A stretch of 64,000 nucleotides of DNA from Callorhinus ursinus (GCF_003265705.1 NW_020312859.1:5854763-5918762); one strand, 5' to 3'. Counted from the stretch's first letter, positions 10,601-20,861 are shown. Translations and numbers: made by a program. The notes: generated by a model from the letters alone, not told the origin.

Positions 10601-10935
10601 GCACTGTCCCGCGAGGGTTCCACCCCCTGCTTAGCCACTGGAGCGACGTCCCTCAGCGGAACCAGCTTCTAAAAGGTCCGATTTTGTGCTCCGCGGCTCT
10701 AGCACTTGCCAGAAGCGGCCGACGGAGGCCCCTCCCCCGCCGTCTATCCTCCCGAATATCGCCTCGGATTCACTTCTCCGCACGTCCTGCCTTCCAGAAA
10801 GTGGTCGCTTTTCTGTTCAGAGTGTTGTTACTCTTCTTATCTTCGATCTCCTGTTGAGTTCGTAGGTGTTCGGAATGGTTTGATCCCTATTCAGCTGAAT
10901 TCCTGAGACCAGAGGAAAGCCAAGTCTCCTACTCC

Positions 10936-10946
10936 TCCGCCATCTT
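10936..10946 (-). promoter_or_regulatory. YY1-like site at the L1 5' end
   Basis: The minus strand reads AAGATGGCGGA within the first 25 bases of the element. In human L1 a YY1 site with the core ATGGCGG near +13 to +21 sets the start of transcription. The match and position agree; use in this species is inference. Confidence 0.6.
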
Positions 10947-10957
10947 GCTCCGCCCCT

Positions 10958-11029
10958 CGAAAGATGGTAATTTTAAAAGTATTAGTTGAGCCTTGGATTC
11001 TGTGTGAAATAAATAAAAAGTGATATATC
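10958..11029 (+). mobile_element. Old L1 3' UTR, right half of the element split by the young L1
   Basis: AAGATGGTAATTTTAAAAGT followed by a 'gtgaaataaataaaaagtga' tail continues the L1M 3' UTR left at about 3262. Joining the flanks across the young L1 gives the usual order of an L1M tail. Confidence 0.55.
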
Positions 11030-11330
11030 AAATTCATTCATTCTTTCACTCATTCATTCAACAAACATGTATTGTACTCCTGCTTTCTTTTTAAATTTTT
11101 GAGGCGGGGATGGGCAGAGGGAGAAAGAATCTCACGCACACCCCACACTCAGCACGGAGCCCAGCCTCACAACCCTGAGATCATGATATGAGCCAAAGCC
11201 AAGAGTTGGTTGCTTAACCGACTGAGCCACCCAGGGGCCCCTGTGCTCCTGTTTTCTATGGCACCAAGCACTGAATGCCTGGGACACCAGAAACCGAGGT
11301 AGATAAGGGAGGGGTTCTAGCCTGCAGAGC
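11030..11330 (-). repeat. L2 LINE 3' end, split by a SINE
   Basis: 'ttcattcattcaacaaacat' at about 11050 and 'caccaagcactgaatgcctg' at about 11262 are antisense L2 3' end words. They are separated by the SINE at 11089-11241. Confidence 0.6.
11089..11241 (-). mobile_element. Caniform SINEC element, somewhat diverged
   Basis: The reverse head GACTGAGCCACCCAGGGGCC is at its right end. Flanks TGTACTCCTGCTTTCT (11072-11087) and TGTGCTCCTGTTTTCT (11242-11257) are a 16-base target-site duplication with two differences. Confidence 0.85.
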
Positions 11331-11789
11331 CGAAGACACAGTTTCTTCTCCCCTCCCCCCCACAACCCCCGCTCCACCTCACTGATGGCCCCCTCCCCAG
11401 ATGAGGTATCAAGGAGAGGTCAAGCTGACCTCTTAGTTTCAGGCCAGGATCTTTCCCAGACCCTCCCTTCTTTCCAGGGGACAGAATAACCTGGGAGGGT
11501 TTGAGAAATAGAAGTGAAACTTCATCAGATGGTCAGGTGCAGACCAGTACATTTTCCTGTTCTGAGACTGGAGCAAGAGCGGGTGGGCCCTGCGTAAGGG
11601 AGGGGTCCTGGGGCATGCTGAGTTTATTCCCCAAGAGGTGTCAAGACAAGCATTGTTCACTACGCCTACACCCACCCTTGCTTGCTCCCTTGCAGGAAGG
11701 ATGAACCTCAAGGCAGGCTGTTTTACTCAGCTGTTTGCAATTAACTCAGCAGGGGTCTGCAACTGTTTGTCAATGCGCAGGTGAAACTG
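11331..11789. other. Unassigned non-coding sequence
   Basis: Unique-looking DNA with a C-rich run near 11350-11390. Short frames on both strands have no protein character. Confidence 0.45.
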
Positions 11790-11925
11790 TCTGGGGTTTG
11801 GAGCCCAGCTGGGCTGCTTAGCAGCTGTGTAGCCTTTGGAGAACCTCTTTCCTCTGAGTTTTCCCTTCGTCATCCATCAAAAGAGAACAGTGAGACCTTC
11901 TAGGGCTGTTCATTCAGTCAGTCAT
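11790..11925 (+). repeat. MIR SINE fragment
   Basis: The order of 'ggagcccagctgggctgctt', 'gtgtagcctttggagaacct' and 'cctctgagttttcccttcg' follows the MIR core. It is diverged and ends before the A tail. Confidence 0.55.
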
Positions 11926-11934
11926 TTTGGTCTT

Positions 11935-12255
11935 TTTTTTTTTTTAATTCTTTATTGTAAAGTAAACATGGGCACAGAAAATCACACAGAACAAATGTAT
12001 GGTTTAATGAGATATCTCACGGAAAGCATCTTTGTAACCGTGACCAAAGTTAATAAATAAAACTTTGCAAGCACTCCCTTTCCCAACTCCCTCCAGGTGT
12101 CCCTTCCCCATCTGAGCCCCTTTATCACGCCCCCCCCCTCAGTTAACTATTAGCCTGACTTTTGTAATGACTTTCTTGCAGTACTTTGTTTTATCACCTA
12201 AGTATGTATCCCTAGATACTATTGTTTAAACTTGCCCACTAAAAAAAGACAACAA
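11935..12255 (-). mobile_element. Old L1 3' UTR fragment
   Basis: A poly-T start, 'aaatgtatggtttaatgag', 'aactttgcaagcactccctt' and 'taactattagcctgactttt' match an antisense L1M 3' UTR. It stops at a SINE. Confidence 0.6.
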
Positions 12256-12470
12256 GGGGCGCCTGGGTGGCTCAGTCAGTTGAGCATCCAACTCTTGGTT
12301 TCAACTCAGGTCGTGATCTCAGGATCATGGGATTGGCCCCGCATTGGGCTCTGTGCTCAGTGGGGGGGGGGGGCACCTGCTTGAGATTCTCTCCCTCTAC
12401 CCCTCCCCCCACTCATGTGCATGAGTGCTTGTGCTCTCTTTCAAACAAATAAATCTCTAAAAAAATAAGT
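12256..12470 (+). mobile_element. Caniform SINEC element with a poly-G run
   Basis: A complete head (GGCGCCTGGGTGGCTCAGTC) and tail are present. An uninterrupted run of about 13 G at 12361-12373 replaces the usual short GGGG in the middle. Confidence 0.85.
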
Positions 12471-13714
12471 AAAATGATACATCTTTGAGGTCTCTTTTAA
12501 TCCACAGGTCACCCTCTACCTTTTTTTAATTTTTCTTTTTCCTTACAAGCTATTTGTTGAAGGACTTCCATCTGACTTGTAGAGTTTCCCACAGCCTGGA
12601 TTTTATTGACTTGGTCCTCACTGTGCAGTTCAATGTGTTCCCCCATCCTCTGTGCTTCCTGCATGTTGGTGGCTGGGTCCAGTGGCTTGATCAGATTCAT
12701 GTTCAATCCCTTTGGCTACATTGCCAGTGGCCTTGTGTTCTTCCATCTGATGGCACATAATGTTGGGTGGTCCCTCTTTCTGTTTTGGCAGGTGTTGATG
12801 CTCATTATCAGTGAGTCCATTCATTCATGGAGGGTTGCAAGTGGCAACATTCCAGTCTCATCCTTTCTTTTTCATTTTTCCATCGGAAGGAGACTGTTGG
12901 AAAAAAGACACCTCCCCTCATTGACTCTTTGTTACTCTGTGGTACAAAGAGTCAGAGGGGACACAAGGCAGGGCACATGCTTCGTTCTTTCCCTTTATTT
13001 ACCAGTTTTTAGGAGAACAAATTGGTTCTTTATCATCCTCCAAAGGAGAGCAATTGATTTCAATATCATTATGAATTCTAGGACTTAAACACACTTGATG
13101 GTTATAATCAACCAAGTATTATTCTTTTTGAAGCTCAAATGCTCCCATTCCGTTGTGCCAGTGAGCGCCTCTTCAAGTTGGCTCTTGAGTCCTTTCAAAA
13201 TAACCCCAATGTCTCTGAAGCTGCCTTACTTCCTGTACAACAGCATGTACCAGACTCACCTTGTCATTTTCTGCTCCAGACCTGGAATCGGCGTTTTCTC
13301 CAAGAAGAACTTTTATTGTTATTTTTAAAATGGAAAATGGTATTTCACAACCACTCTCTGGGTGCTAGAGATGTATATTCCTCATGGTTTCGTTATGAAT
13401 ATATTTTATCACATACACCCTTCAGCCAGAAACCAAGAAGACAGAACCCTGTGTTCATACTGATAATTCCAGTTCATGTTTAGGATTTTTACTTAATGTT
13501 TTTTGTATTACATCTCTCCTTTCTTCCATCCTGAGAATTGGGCTCTGAGGGGTCTAAGGGATAAGAGAATTAGAATATCTCATAATTGCTTATTTGCTTT
13601 ATCCTATATTACACACACAATAGTATCAAAATTACAAAAGTAATACCACCACCAATGTACTTACTGAGACCAGTTAAAAACATTTTTTTCTTGGCCTATG
13701 TCCTCTGTATTTTT

Positions 13715-13880
13715 TTTAGAAAAGATTTGTTTATTTGAGAGAGAGAGCAGGGGAAGGGGCAGAGGGAGAGAATTGTCAAGCAGATGCCCTGCTGAGCATG
13801 GAGCCTGATCCCAGAACCCTGAGATCACGACCTGAGCTGAAGGCAGATGCTTAAGAGAATGAGCCACCCAGATGCCTCTG
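13715..13880 (-). mobile_element. Caniform SINEC element
   Basis: Reverse tail to head, ending in GAGCCACCCAGATGCC. CTCTGTATTTT (about 13703-13713) and GTCTGTATTTT (about 13883-13893) flank it as a target-site duplication with one mismatch. Confidence 0.85.
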
Positions 13881-14074
13881 CTGTCTGTATTTTAATAGTG
13901 GTCTTATAGCTACATGTCAGAGCACCTGACCATTACCGCCTTTTGATCCCAGTTTAGCTTTAGTTTTACCAGTAACTGTATATTTCACATTCACTAGCTC
14001 CCCTTTGTCTTTCTAGTCATTTAGGCTGTCTGAAGCTTGTTCTCCGGTAGGTTCTTCAGGAAAGGCTCTTGAGA

Positions 14075-14293
14075 GGGGTGTCTGGGTGGCTCAGTCGGTT
14101 AAGCAGCTGACTCTTGATTTCAGCTTGGGTCATGATCTCGGCTTGGGTCATGATCTCAGGGTTGTGAGATGGAGCCTGCGTTGAGTTCTGTGCTCAGTGG
14201 GGAGTCTGCTTTCCCCTCTGCCCCTCCCCTCGCTTGTGTTCTCTCTGTCTCTCTCTCCTCTCTTCCAAATAAATAAATAAAATCTTAAAAAAG
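14075..14293 (+). mobile_element. Caniform SINEC element with an internal 18-base duplication
   Basis: Flanks AGGAAAGGCTCTTGAGA (14058-14074) and GAGAAAGGCTCTTGAGA (14294-14310) are the target-site duplication. Inside, GCTTGGGTCATGATCTCG at 14123-14140 is followed at once by the same 18 bases with one change at 14141-14158. Confidence 0.9.
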
Positions 14294-14579
14294 GAGAAAG
14301 GCTCTTGAGAACAATATACTGAGTCAGTAACAATTTGTCTGAGTCTATTTTACTTACAAGTCAGTTTGATGAACATAAATCGATTAACTTACATTTTTCT
14401 GTTTTGAATATCTTAAATACGTTACTTCATTTTCTCTTGCCATAAAGCATTACTCTTGAAAAACCTGTTAACAACCTAATTTATTTTCCTTATCAGTCAG
14501 TTATTAGTAGTATTTTTGCCTAGATGACCGAAGGATCTTTATCTCTTTCCTCAAAAACAGTAATTCTATTAAAATGTCT

Positions 14580-14764
14580 CTTTTTTTTAAAGATTTTATT
14601 TATTTATTTGACAGAGAGAGTTAGCGAGAGCAGGGGAGTGGGAGAGGGAAAAGCAGTCTTCCCGCCGAGCAGGGATCCCGATGCGGGGCTTGATCCCAGC
14701 ACCCTGGGATCATGACCTGAGCCGAAGGCAGACATGTAACGACTGAGCCACCCAGGTGCCCCTG
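14580..14764 (-). mobile_element. Caniform SINEC element
   Basis: A complete reverse element with a perfect 13-base target-site duplication, TATTAAAATGTCT, at 14567-14579 and 14765-14777. Confidence 0.92.
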
Positions 14765-15120
14765 TATTAAAATGTCTTGAATATGTCTGATTATTTTGGG
14801 TTGGTATTTTCAGGTATGCAGTATGTTCTTCTAATATGTAATTTCAATTTTTGAACATTCTGATAAGTTTTCTTGAATTATAGTTTTTAGTATTTGTTCT
14901 GTTCCCTTGCTTTGATTTTCTTTTCAGGGACTCATTATTTGTGTGTTGGAACTTCTTTGTCTGATTTCAATATTTGTCCCTTTCTCTCAAATATTTAAAA
15001 TATCTTTCTTCATTTCTTGTTGATTCAAACAGCATTTGTAAACAGCATTATCTTAAGTTTGAGTTAATTTGCTCTCGTGTTCTTTCTATTTTAGACTTGG
15101 TTCCTGAAAAGATTTATATC

Positions 15121-15318
15121 GGGGTGCCTGGGTGGCTCAGTCGGTTAGGTGTCTGCCTTTGGCTCAGGTCATGATCCCGGGGTCCTGGGATCGAGCCCCG
15201 CATCGGGCTCCCTGCTCCGCGGGAAGCCTGCTTCTCCCTCCCCCACTCCCCCTGCTTGTGTTCCCTCTCTCGCTGGGTCTCTCTCTGTCAAATAAATAAA
15301 TAAAATATTAAAAAAATA
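15121..15318 (+). mobile_element. Caniform SINEC element
   Basis: Close to the consensus of the young SINEs here. A perfect 14-base target-site duplication, AAAAGATTTATATC, lies at 15107-15120 and 15319-15332. Confidence 0.92.
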
Positions 15319-16024
15319 AAAAGATTTATATCTTTGTATTTCTAATTCTTCCTTGACTTTTGCCACTTTATAAGATTTTTCTAATTCCATTTTATGTTGT
15401 TCTTTCATCTCTTGCATAATTAAAAAATGCCTTTTAGATAATTTTGAAATAGAAGGTTATGGATTTGATCTGTCCCCAAGCAATGTCTTACTGGAATGTG
15501 TTTACTTTTTGTAGAGATGCTATTTTGCTCTTGATTCTTCTTTGGCTTAAACCAAATTTGTATGGGATCTGACCTCAAGACTTTTCTGTTGTTTGCTCTT
15601 GTGTGAAATTAGTCTTCCTAAACCTGAAGGTGTTCGGGTGGGCATTTCTAACCTCATGAGCTCCCTCTCTTGTTTTCACATGGTGTCCACAGATATGTGG
15701 CTGGCGTTTTGAAGTTTCTGGCTCAATTTCCTTCTTCAACTTTTATCTGGATCTTCTCCTTCCTTCCTCTTGATTGTCTTGATTAATCCTCCTCCATTTT
15801 GATCCTGTTCCAAGTAATTTGCCCTCAGTAGGGAACCCTGTCCTGGAAGGGAATCCAAGTGGGTCAGTTTGTAGGGCTGAAGAGCTCCAGCCCCTCAGTC
15901 CTTCTGGAGGACTCTTGACCTCACCTACTATGGGACAGGGCAAGACCTCTCACAGTCCTGGTTGCTCTTCTCAGATTGTCTTTTCATGCTTTTCTTAGGC
16001 TCATCAGATACCCCCTTGCTTCCC

Positions 16025-16040
16025 TCTGCTGGCCAGCAGA
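16025..16040. promoter_or_regulatory. Perfect 16-base palindrome with CTCF-like halves
   Basis: TCTGCTGGCCAGCAGA equals its own reverse complement. Each arm carries CTGCTGG/CCAGCAG, the core of the CTCF motif. A real CTCF site needs more flanking match than is seen, so function is speculative. Confidence 0.3.
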
Positions 16041-16235
16041 TAGGGTGCCAAGGGCCAGAGGCCAACCCTGGAACGTCCCCCCCACCCCCCGTCCCCGGGG
16101 GCATCTAGATAACATGCAGTTAGCTACTGGAGGTTGTGCTCCCCCACTCATCTTTTGGTGTTCACGGGGACACCTTTGCCACCTAATTTTGAAGCAAATG
16201 TCTGGGGGTTTTGTTTTTCCTGATTTGCCCTGCTT

Positions 16236-16336
16236 CTTTCTTTCTTTAAGTAGGCTCCATGCCCAACATGGGGCTTGAACTCACAGCGCTGAGACCAAGA
16301 GGCGCAGACTCCACTGACTGAGCCAGCCAGGCGCCC
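16236..16336 (-). mobile_element. Short old-type carnivore SINE
   Basis: A reverse tRNA-like head ending in GAGCCAGCCAGGCGCCC, without the CT-rich tract. TGCCCTGCTT flanks it at about 16226-16235 and 16337-16346. Confidence 0.8.
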
Positions 16337-16816
16337 TGCCCTGCTTATTTTTATGTGGAAATTTGGAGAGATTAAAAAATGATGCTGGCATTGCTACTAT
16401 TCCCAGCCAGTTCACTATTTTTAATGCCAGGTCGCATGCTGGGCCACAGGGAAGATATGAAATAATAAATGCGTAAAAAAGTATGTAAGGTACCTGGCTA
16501 TCTTAAGTGTCCTGTAAACTAGCTGCCCTTCTCTTCTGCTGTCCTGTGACCAAGCCATTCAACTTGTGCAGGCTTGATCTCTGGTTCTGGTGCCTGGTTC
16601 AGGGGATGGGGTAGTGCAGGCCCTCAGACAGGCTGCCCTGAGGCTTGGTGACTCTCTGGACTTTGTGCCCTTGCTCCACCCTGCTGGGACTCCTCTGGGC
16701 ATTTCCTCCTAGAATGGGTTTTGGAGAAAAGAAGAGAAAGACCTCTACACCTGCCACCCCCACACCCCATAAAAGGGATGGTCCCAGGGACTGAGAAGTC
16801 GGCTGTGGGCCTGCCC

Positions 16817-16829
16817 CGCCATCTGCTGG
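16817..16829 (-). promoter_or_regulatory. CTCF-like core motif
   Basis: CGCCATCTGCTGG fits the degenerate core YGCCMYCTRSTGG at every position, so the motif is on the minus strand. Occupancy cannot be judged from sequence. Confidence 0.4.
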
Positions 16830-17035
16830 CCATTTGTGTAATTGCAGAGAAAAGCCACTTTAAATTCAGTGGTGGGAGCGTCATGCCCAACCCCCAACCC
16901 TGGCCAATAAGGTAGGTTAATCCTTTCTTCCCCTAGATGAAAAGGAAGTATTTATGTTAATGTGATGTCCATAAAGGGAAATAAAATGAAAGTTTTTGCA
17001 CATGTTCTCACTGCCTAGACAAGTATGACTTAAAA

Positions 17036-17058
17036 ACAACAACAACAACAACAACACA
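17036..17058 (+). repeat. (CAA)n microsatellite
   Basis: About seven tandem CAA/AAC units. Confidence 0.9.
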
Positions 17059-17194
17059 ACACTCCATAAATAAAAGTGGGTATTTATTCTATGGGGCTGG
17101 GCTGATGGGTCCTGCCCTTCTGGTTTCTGAAAAGGGGTCCAGAGACCCTGGGTGGTTACAAAGAAAGGCAACAAGGGAGAAGGAGCTCAGCTTC

Positions 17195-17285
17195 TACAGT
17201 CCAAAAGACTTTGGTTTGAACCCTACTTCCCCAGTCATGAGCTGGGAGGGGTGGGCAAGTTAATTCACCTGTGTTTTTGAATCCA
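17195..17285 (+). repeat. Possible MIR fragment
   Basis: 'gtttgaaccctacttcccca' followed by 'gggcaagttaattcacctgt' resembles the MIR core. It is short and diverged. Confidence 0.35.
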
Positions 17286-17289
17286 CGTG

Positions 17290-17780
17290 TGCTAGGTGTG
17301 ACAACGCCCTTTGCCCCCACATCCCCCAATACATGTCTATGTCCTAATCTCTGGGACCTGTGAATATGTTATCTCTCCTGGAGAAAAGAACTTTGTAGAT
17401 GTGCTTAAGGTTACATATCTTGAAATTGGGATACGATCCTAAATGACCCTGGTGGGCCCAATCTCATCGCACGAGTCCTTAAAAGCAGAGACTCTTTCCT
17501 GGCTTCAGTCAGGGCAATGGGACGTTGCTGGCTTTGACGATGGAGGAAAGGGGCCAGGAGCCAAGGCATGTGGGCACCCCCTAGAGGTTGGAAGAGGCAG
17601 GGAAATGGGTTCTCCCCTGGAGCCTCCAGAAGGGATCCAGCCCTGCCGAAACCTCGATGTCAACCCATGGGACCTGTGTTGGACTCCTGACCTCCAGAAC
17701 TGTAAGACAATAAAGTTGTGTCGTTTTAGCTACCAAGTTCGTGGTGATTTGTTCCTGCAGCGATAAGGAATGAATACACT
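17290..17780 (+). mobile_element. Solo LTR of a MaLR/MLT1-like retroelement
   Basis: Words typical of these LTRs occur in order: 'gtcctaatctctgggacctg', 'tttgtagatgtgcttaagg', 'ctggtgggcccaatctcatc', 'gacctccagaactgtaaga' and a polyadenylation signal AATAAA near 17709. It ends at 'ctgcagcgataaggaatgaa'. No internal coding region is attached. Confidence 0.75.
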
Positions 17781-17869
17781 GTAACGTGGGGTATTTACAG
17801 CACCCACTCAGTAGGTTGGTAGGGAGAATGGGATATCACTGTGGGAAGTATGGGATGCCTTCTGGGAAG

Positions 17870-18085
17870 ATATCCGTTTATTCTTTTACTTATTCCAGTT
17901 ACTTTCTGAGCACCTGCTATGTGCTAGGCGCTGTGCTCAGTGCAGGGCTTATATGGGTGAACAAGGCACCTTCTTTTCTGGAGCTTCCTGGTTAGGAGGG
18001 CACAGGACAGTAAAAGATCACGAGCATCCATGGCATGGGATTATAATCAGCAGGCATGTGATGAAGGGATTATGCATGCAGGCAG
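17870..18085 (-). repeat. L2 LINE 3' region
   Basis: 'gagcacctgctatgtgctag' then 'ggcgctgtgctcagtgcagg' and 'gggtgaacaaggcacc' is the antisense form of the L2 3' end. Confidence 0.65.
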
Positions 18086-19934
18086 CTGTGAGCATGCAGC
18101 TGGGAACCTGCCCGACCTCAGGCCTCGGACCTCGGGCTTCCAACCAGGCTCTCTCCAGGTTGCAGCTAGTCCTTCCTCACCTTTCCATACAGCCTGGTCT
18201 GCCTGACTGGGGAAGGGGATGCCAAGGGCTGGAAGTGAGGCCGGAGACAGTATCCCAGTGGCCATCAGATGAATCGGTGCTGGTTCAGAGATGGAGAGCC
18301 TCACGTAGGGCCCTCCTGTGCTGGTGCATAGGGTGTAGGGGTCTGAGGCCAATGAGATCAGGGCTGCCTGGAATAGTGGGCAGAGAAGACGGTAGGCCTT
18401 GGGATGCGGCCACTGACTTCTAGGCTTCTGTCTACCTCCCTAGGGCTGAGCTGCCGGGTCCCCTGCTGGGCCACAGGGAAGACCACCACTGTTTGTGGGA
18501 GTGAAGCTGGGCTAGGTTCAAGGCCTTAGGGCCCCAGGGGAAGGGACAGAAACCAGGGCAGGGAGTAGGTATCCTTTGTTGGACTCTGGAAGTCCTCACT
18601 GGCGTGAACCTCCTCATGTTGACTCCTGGGTTTTCCTGGGCTGTCCGGTAGCCCTGCCCTACGCTTCCAAAGTGATGGAGCAGAACAGGTTCCTTTGGAG
18701 CAGACTCTCAGGGACACAGGAGATCCTCTGTGCATCAGCTGACTGTAGTATCTTATCCAGCTAAAGGGTTTTTGTGATGGGCCCAGGGGGACCCAGAATG
18801 AACGACACAGCTGAGACACGCTGTGGAACCACAAGGCACCGTCTGGATGCAGATCTGAGAGTCTCAGTGGACCCTCAAGTCAGTGAGAGACCCGGGCCAG
18901 GAACTGTGCTTCCACCTGGTGGCAGATTTTGAAACTGCTTCTGGATCTGATGCCCTGGCTCCTGGGGTGTGACTTTCTGTTCAGCCTTGCTCAGCTGAGC
19001 TCAGCTCCTGACAGAGTAGACAGTAGAGTGCCCAGTGAATGAATCTGGTAAGGCCTAACCACGGAATCTCTTTCACCCTTCGGTAGTCTAATATTGTCCA
19101 GGTTTCACCACAGCTCTGAGAATCAGGGGCAATTGCAGAAAAGGGGCTGTCACCCCTCATCCCCCAAACTCCCATCCCCTGCTTCCCACCACCATGGTCT
19201 CAAGGTCTCCCTCACACCTGACACTCTAGAAACCTCTAATATGGAGTTTATGCATGCTCCTAGAGCCATGCTTAGGGGATATAACACATGATGGGGATCA
19301 ACAGGAAATATGGTGCTGGTTAACTCCAGGTTTTCCCATGTACCTGCTCACAGACTGGGCACTGTGCAAATGCTTGAATGGCAGCATGAGCCCTCCTCCC
19401 AGGCACCACCTATCTTTAGGTTAGGTGTTAAACCATGGGCAGGCCACATGGTATAGCCGCGGTAGGGGGTGGGGAGGTGAGGGGGCAAGGGTGGGTGGGG
19501 GAGGTGGGTGCTACCAACCCCTACCAAACTGAAAGCCACAGTACTCAGCTGAAGTCCTGAACTCAGGCTTGCAAAGGTTGGCTTGTTTACGAAACAAGTG
19601 ACTTAAAAAAATTATTTGAAACCCATTAAGTATGTCTCCAAGCAGTTGTCTCTCTTGGACAAATTATAGATGGAAAGAGAAGAAAGAATGAGGTCTACAG
19701 AAACGCGGGAAACATTTTGGCCAATGTTTTCCAGAACCTTAACTTGGCTTCAGCCAGGGTAAATGAAGTAGTAAATGAATGTGTTTTTGTATAAATTTTT
19801 CATGAATAGAAACTTGTTTTTTCACTCCCATCAAAATGATGTTGAAATGTCTTTGAAAGAATACGGTCACATACCTCAGGGGAGCTCAAACATGCGTGCA
19901 CTTTGAGACGCATGCGCTTGGAGGATGTTGGCCG
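18086..19934. other. Unique non-coding DNA
   Basis: No repeat family is recognised. Open frames of 60-150 codons exist in several overlapping frames, as expected for GC-rich DNA. None shows domain or splice-junction evidence. A one-mismatch CTCF-like word lies at 18912-18925. Confidence 0.4.
18912..18925 (+). promoter_or_regulatory. CTCF-like motif, one mismatch
   Basis: CCACCTGGTGGCAG matches CCASYAGRKGGCRS at all but one position. Confidence 0.25.
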
Positions 19935-20200
19935 TTTGTAGGAGTGAAAATTTGGAAACCTATCAAGTGTCATCAGCGGGACAAAGATAAATACACTGCA
20001 GTGCATGTGGCCGATGCCAATGGTATGACAGCCTCCTTGGTTGAAGCAAATGGTTCTATGTATTGACATGTAAACATCTTAAGAGCAATAAGGAGTTACA
20101 AAGTTGCACAAGCATATTTTCAGTGTATTAGTTATGGGTTGATATATGTGTAGCAAAAAGTGAAAACGTGGGTGTGTGACACATTGGTTTGCCAATGAAA
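19935..20200 (+). mobile_element. Possible old L1 3' end
   Basis: 'gaaaatttggaaacctatca', 'agtgtcatcagcgggacaaa' and later 'catattttcagtgtattag' follow the weak pattern of the end of ORF2 and 3' UTR of an old L1. The divergence is high. Confidence 0.35.
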
Positions 20201-20204
20201 AAAA

Positions 20205-20505
20205 TGAATGTCTCTCTGCCTGGGTAAGGCCCGGCCATCTTTCAAATCTCAGCTCCATACCTCACTTTTCCAGGGAAGACTCCCCGGACCCCCGGGCCAG
20301 GTAGGCACCCGGATGTCTGGTTTTAGAACCCATACTTATCCTTCACATCTTTTGTCACTGCTGTGTATTTATTTGTGTGATCATTTGATTAACTTTCATC
20401 TTCCTCGCAAAGTTCATTCAGCCAGGGATCCTGGCCACCTTCAACATGGCATCCCTGGTACCTGGCCCAGCACCAAGTGCACAGAGAGCACCTAAGAAGT
20501 AAGTT
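20205..20505 (+). repeat. L2 LINE 3' end
   Basis: 'ccagggaagactccccggac', 'gtatttatttgtgtgatcat' and 'cctggcccagcaccaagtgc' are sense L2 words. Confidence 0.6.
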
Positions 20506-20589
20506 TGTGATTTCTCTTCCCCTGTTAGAGCTTCAGGAGACCAGGGTGGGGGGAGTGTCTGTTTTCTTTCTCCCTGAATCCCTCAAGGC

Positions 20590-20765
20590 TTAGCGATTAG
20601 GAGGGAAGGCTGTAAATGTAAGGCTCAAATCCTGGCCAGCTGTGTGACTTTGGGCAAGTAACTTTGTGTCTCTGGGCCTCAGTGTCTTCATCTGTGAAAA
20701 GGATAACAATCCCTTCTTTGGAGTGTTGTTAGACTTCAATGATATGAAAACAATTCATCGAAGTG
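20590..20765 (+). repeat. MIR SINE
   Basis: 'ctcaaatcctggccagctgt', 'gtgactttgggcaagtaact' and 'cctcagtgtcttcatctgtg' make a clear MIR core. Confidence 0.85.
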
Positions 20766-20847
20766 TGGGGGGCAGAGTGGGGGTGGGTCGGGGGCGGCCT
20801 GGAGGATGCGCTGCCCTCCGGGGCCTGCTGGGCCATCCCCAATACCA

Positions 20848-20861
20848 CCACCAGGTGGCGG
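20848..20861 (+). promoter_or_regulatory. CTCF-like core motif, full match
   Basis: CCACCAGGTGGCGG fits CCASYAGRKGGCRS at every position and lies in unique DNA, not in a SINE. It sits in a partly symmetric word, TACC...GGTA, at 20843-20863. Confidence 0.5.

Larger units (their letters stand above)
3471..10957 (-). mobile_element. Near full-length carnivore LINE-1, antisense, inactivated
   Basis: All parts of an autonomous L1 are visible in order on the minus strand: a GC-rich 5' UTR beginning about 10957, an A-rich leader (8700-9450), ORF1 (8663-7772), an intergenic spacer of about 80 bases, ORF2 (7690-3881) and a 3' UTR ending in an oligo-T run (plus strand) at 3471. The total is about 7.5 kb including 100 unknown bases. 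Both ORFs carry frameshifts, so it cannot move by its own proteins. No clean target-site duplication is seen, because the left side is an AT repeat. Left and right flanks appear to be two halves of one older L1 tail. Confidence 0.95.
9471..10957 (-). promoter_or_regulatory. L1 5' UTR with tandem promoter-like monomers
   Basis: GC- and CpG-rich DNA lies upstream of ORF1 on the minus strand. A unit of about 360 bases is present at 9780-10140 and again at 10241-10600, differing at scattered positions, with the N run exactly between them. Outside the units are single-copy ends (9471-9779 and 10601-10957). L1 5' UTRs carry the internal RNA polymerase II promoter. Tandem monomers are known in mouse L1; their equivalence here is inference. 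Long frames through this region, including those that cross the Ns, are artefacts. Confidence 0.85.
12475..15990 (-). mobile_element. Old antisense LINE (L1M/HAL1-like), interrupted by four SINEs
   Basis: The left part ('tctttgaggtctcttttaat', 'gagtttcccacagcctggat', 'catggagggttgcaagtggc') is an antisense L1M-type 3' region. Further right come 'ccataaagcattactcttga', 'gcctagatgaccgaaggatc' and 'gtgtgttggaacttctttgt', which resemble the antisense ORF1 region of HAL1, an L1 relative that lacks ORF2. SINEs are nested at 13715-13880, 14075-14293, 14580-14764 and 15121-15318. No long frame remains. The right boundary is approximate. Confidence 0.6.
15991..17190. other. Mostly unassigned DNA with CTCF-like sites
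   Basis: Mixed unique-looking sequence containing a short SINE (16236-16336), a palindrome at 16025-16040, a CTCF-like word at 16817-16829 and a CAA run at 17036-17058. No gene is recognised. Confidence 0.5.

Noticed and set aside
9956..10672. Open frames of 184-238 codons across the N run
   Set aside because: They are open only because N codons are read through, and they lie in the L1 5' UTR repeat.
12361..12373. Poly-G run as a regulatory G-tract
   Set aside because: It is within a SINE and is best explained by slippage or sequencing error in a GGGG motif.
17953..18423. 156-codon plus-strand frame
   Set aside because: It starts inside an L2 tail, overlaps a minus-strand frame, and its translation has no recognisable family features.
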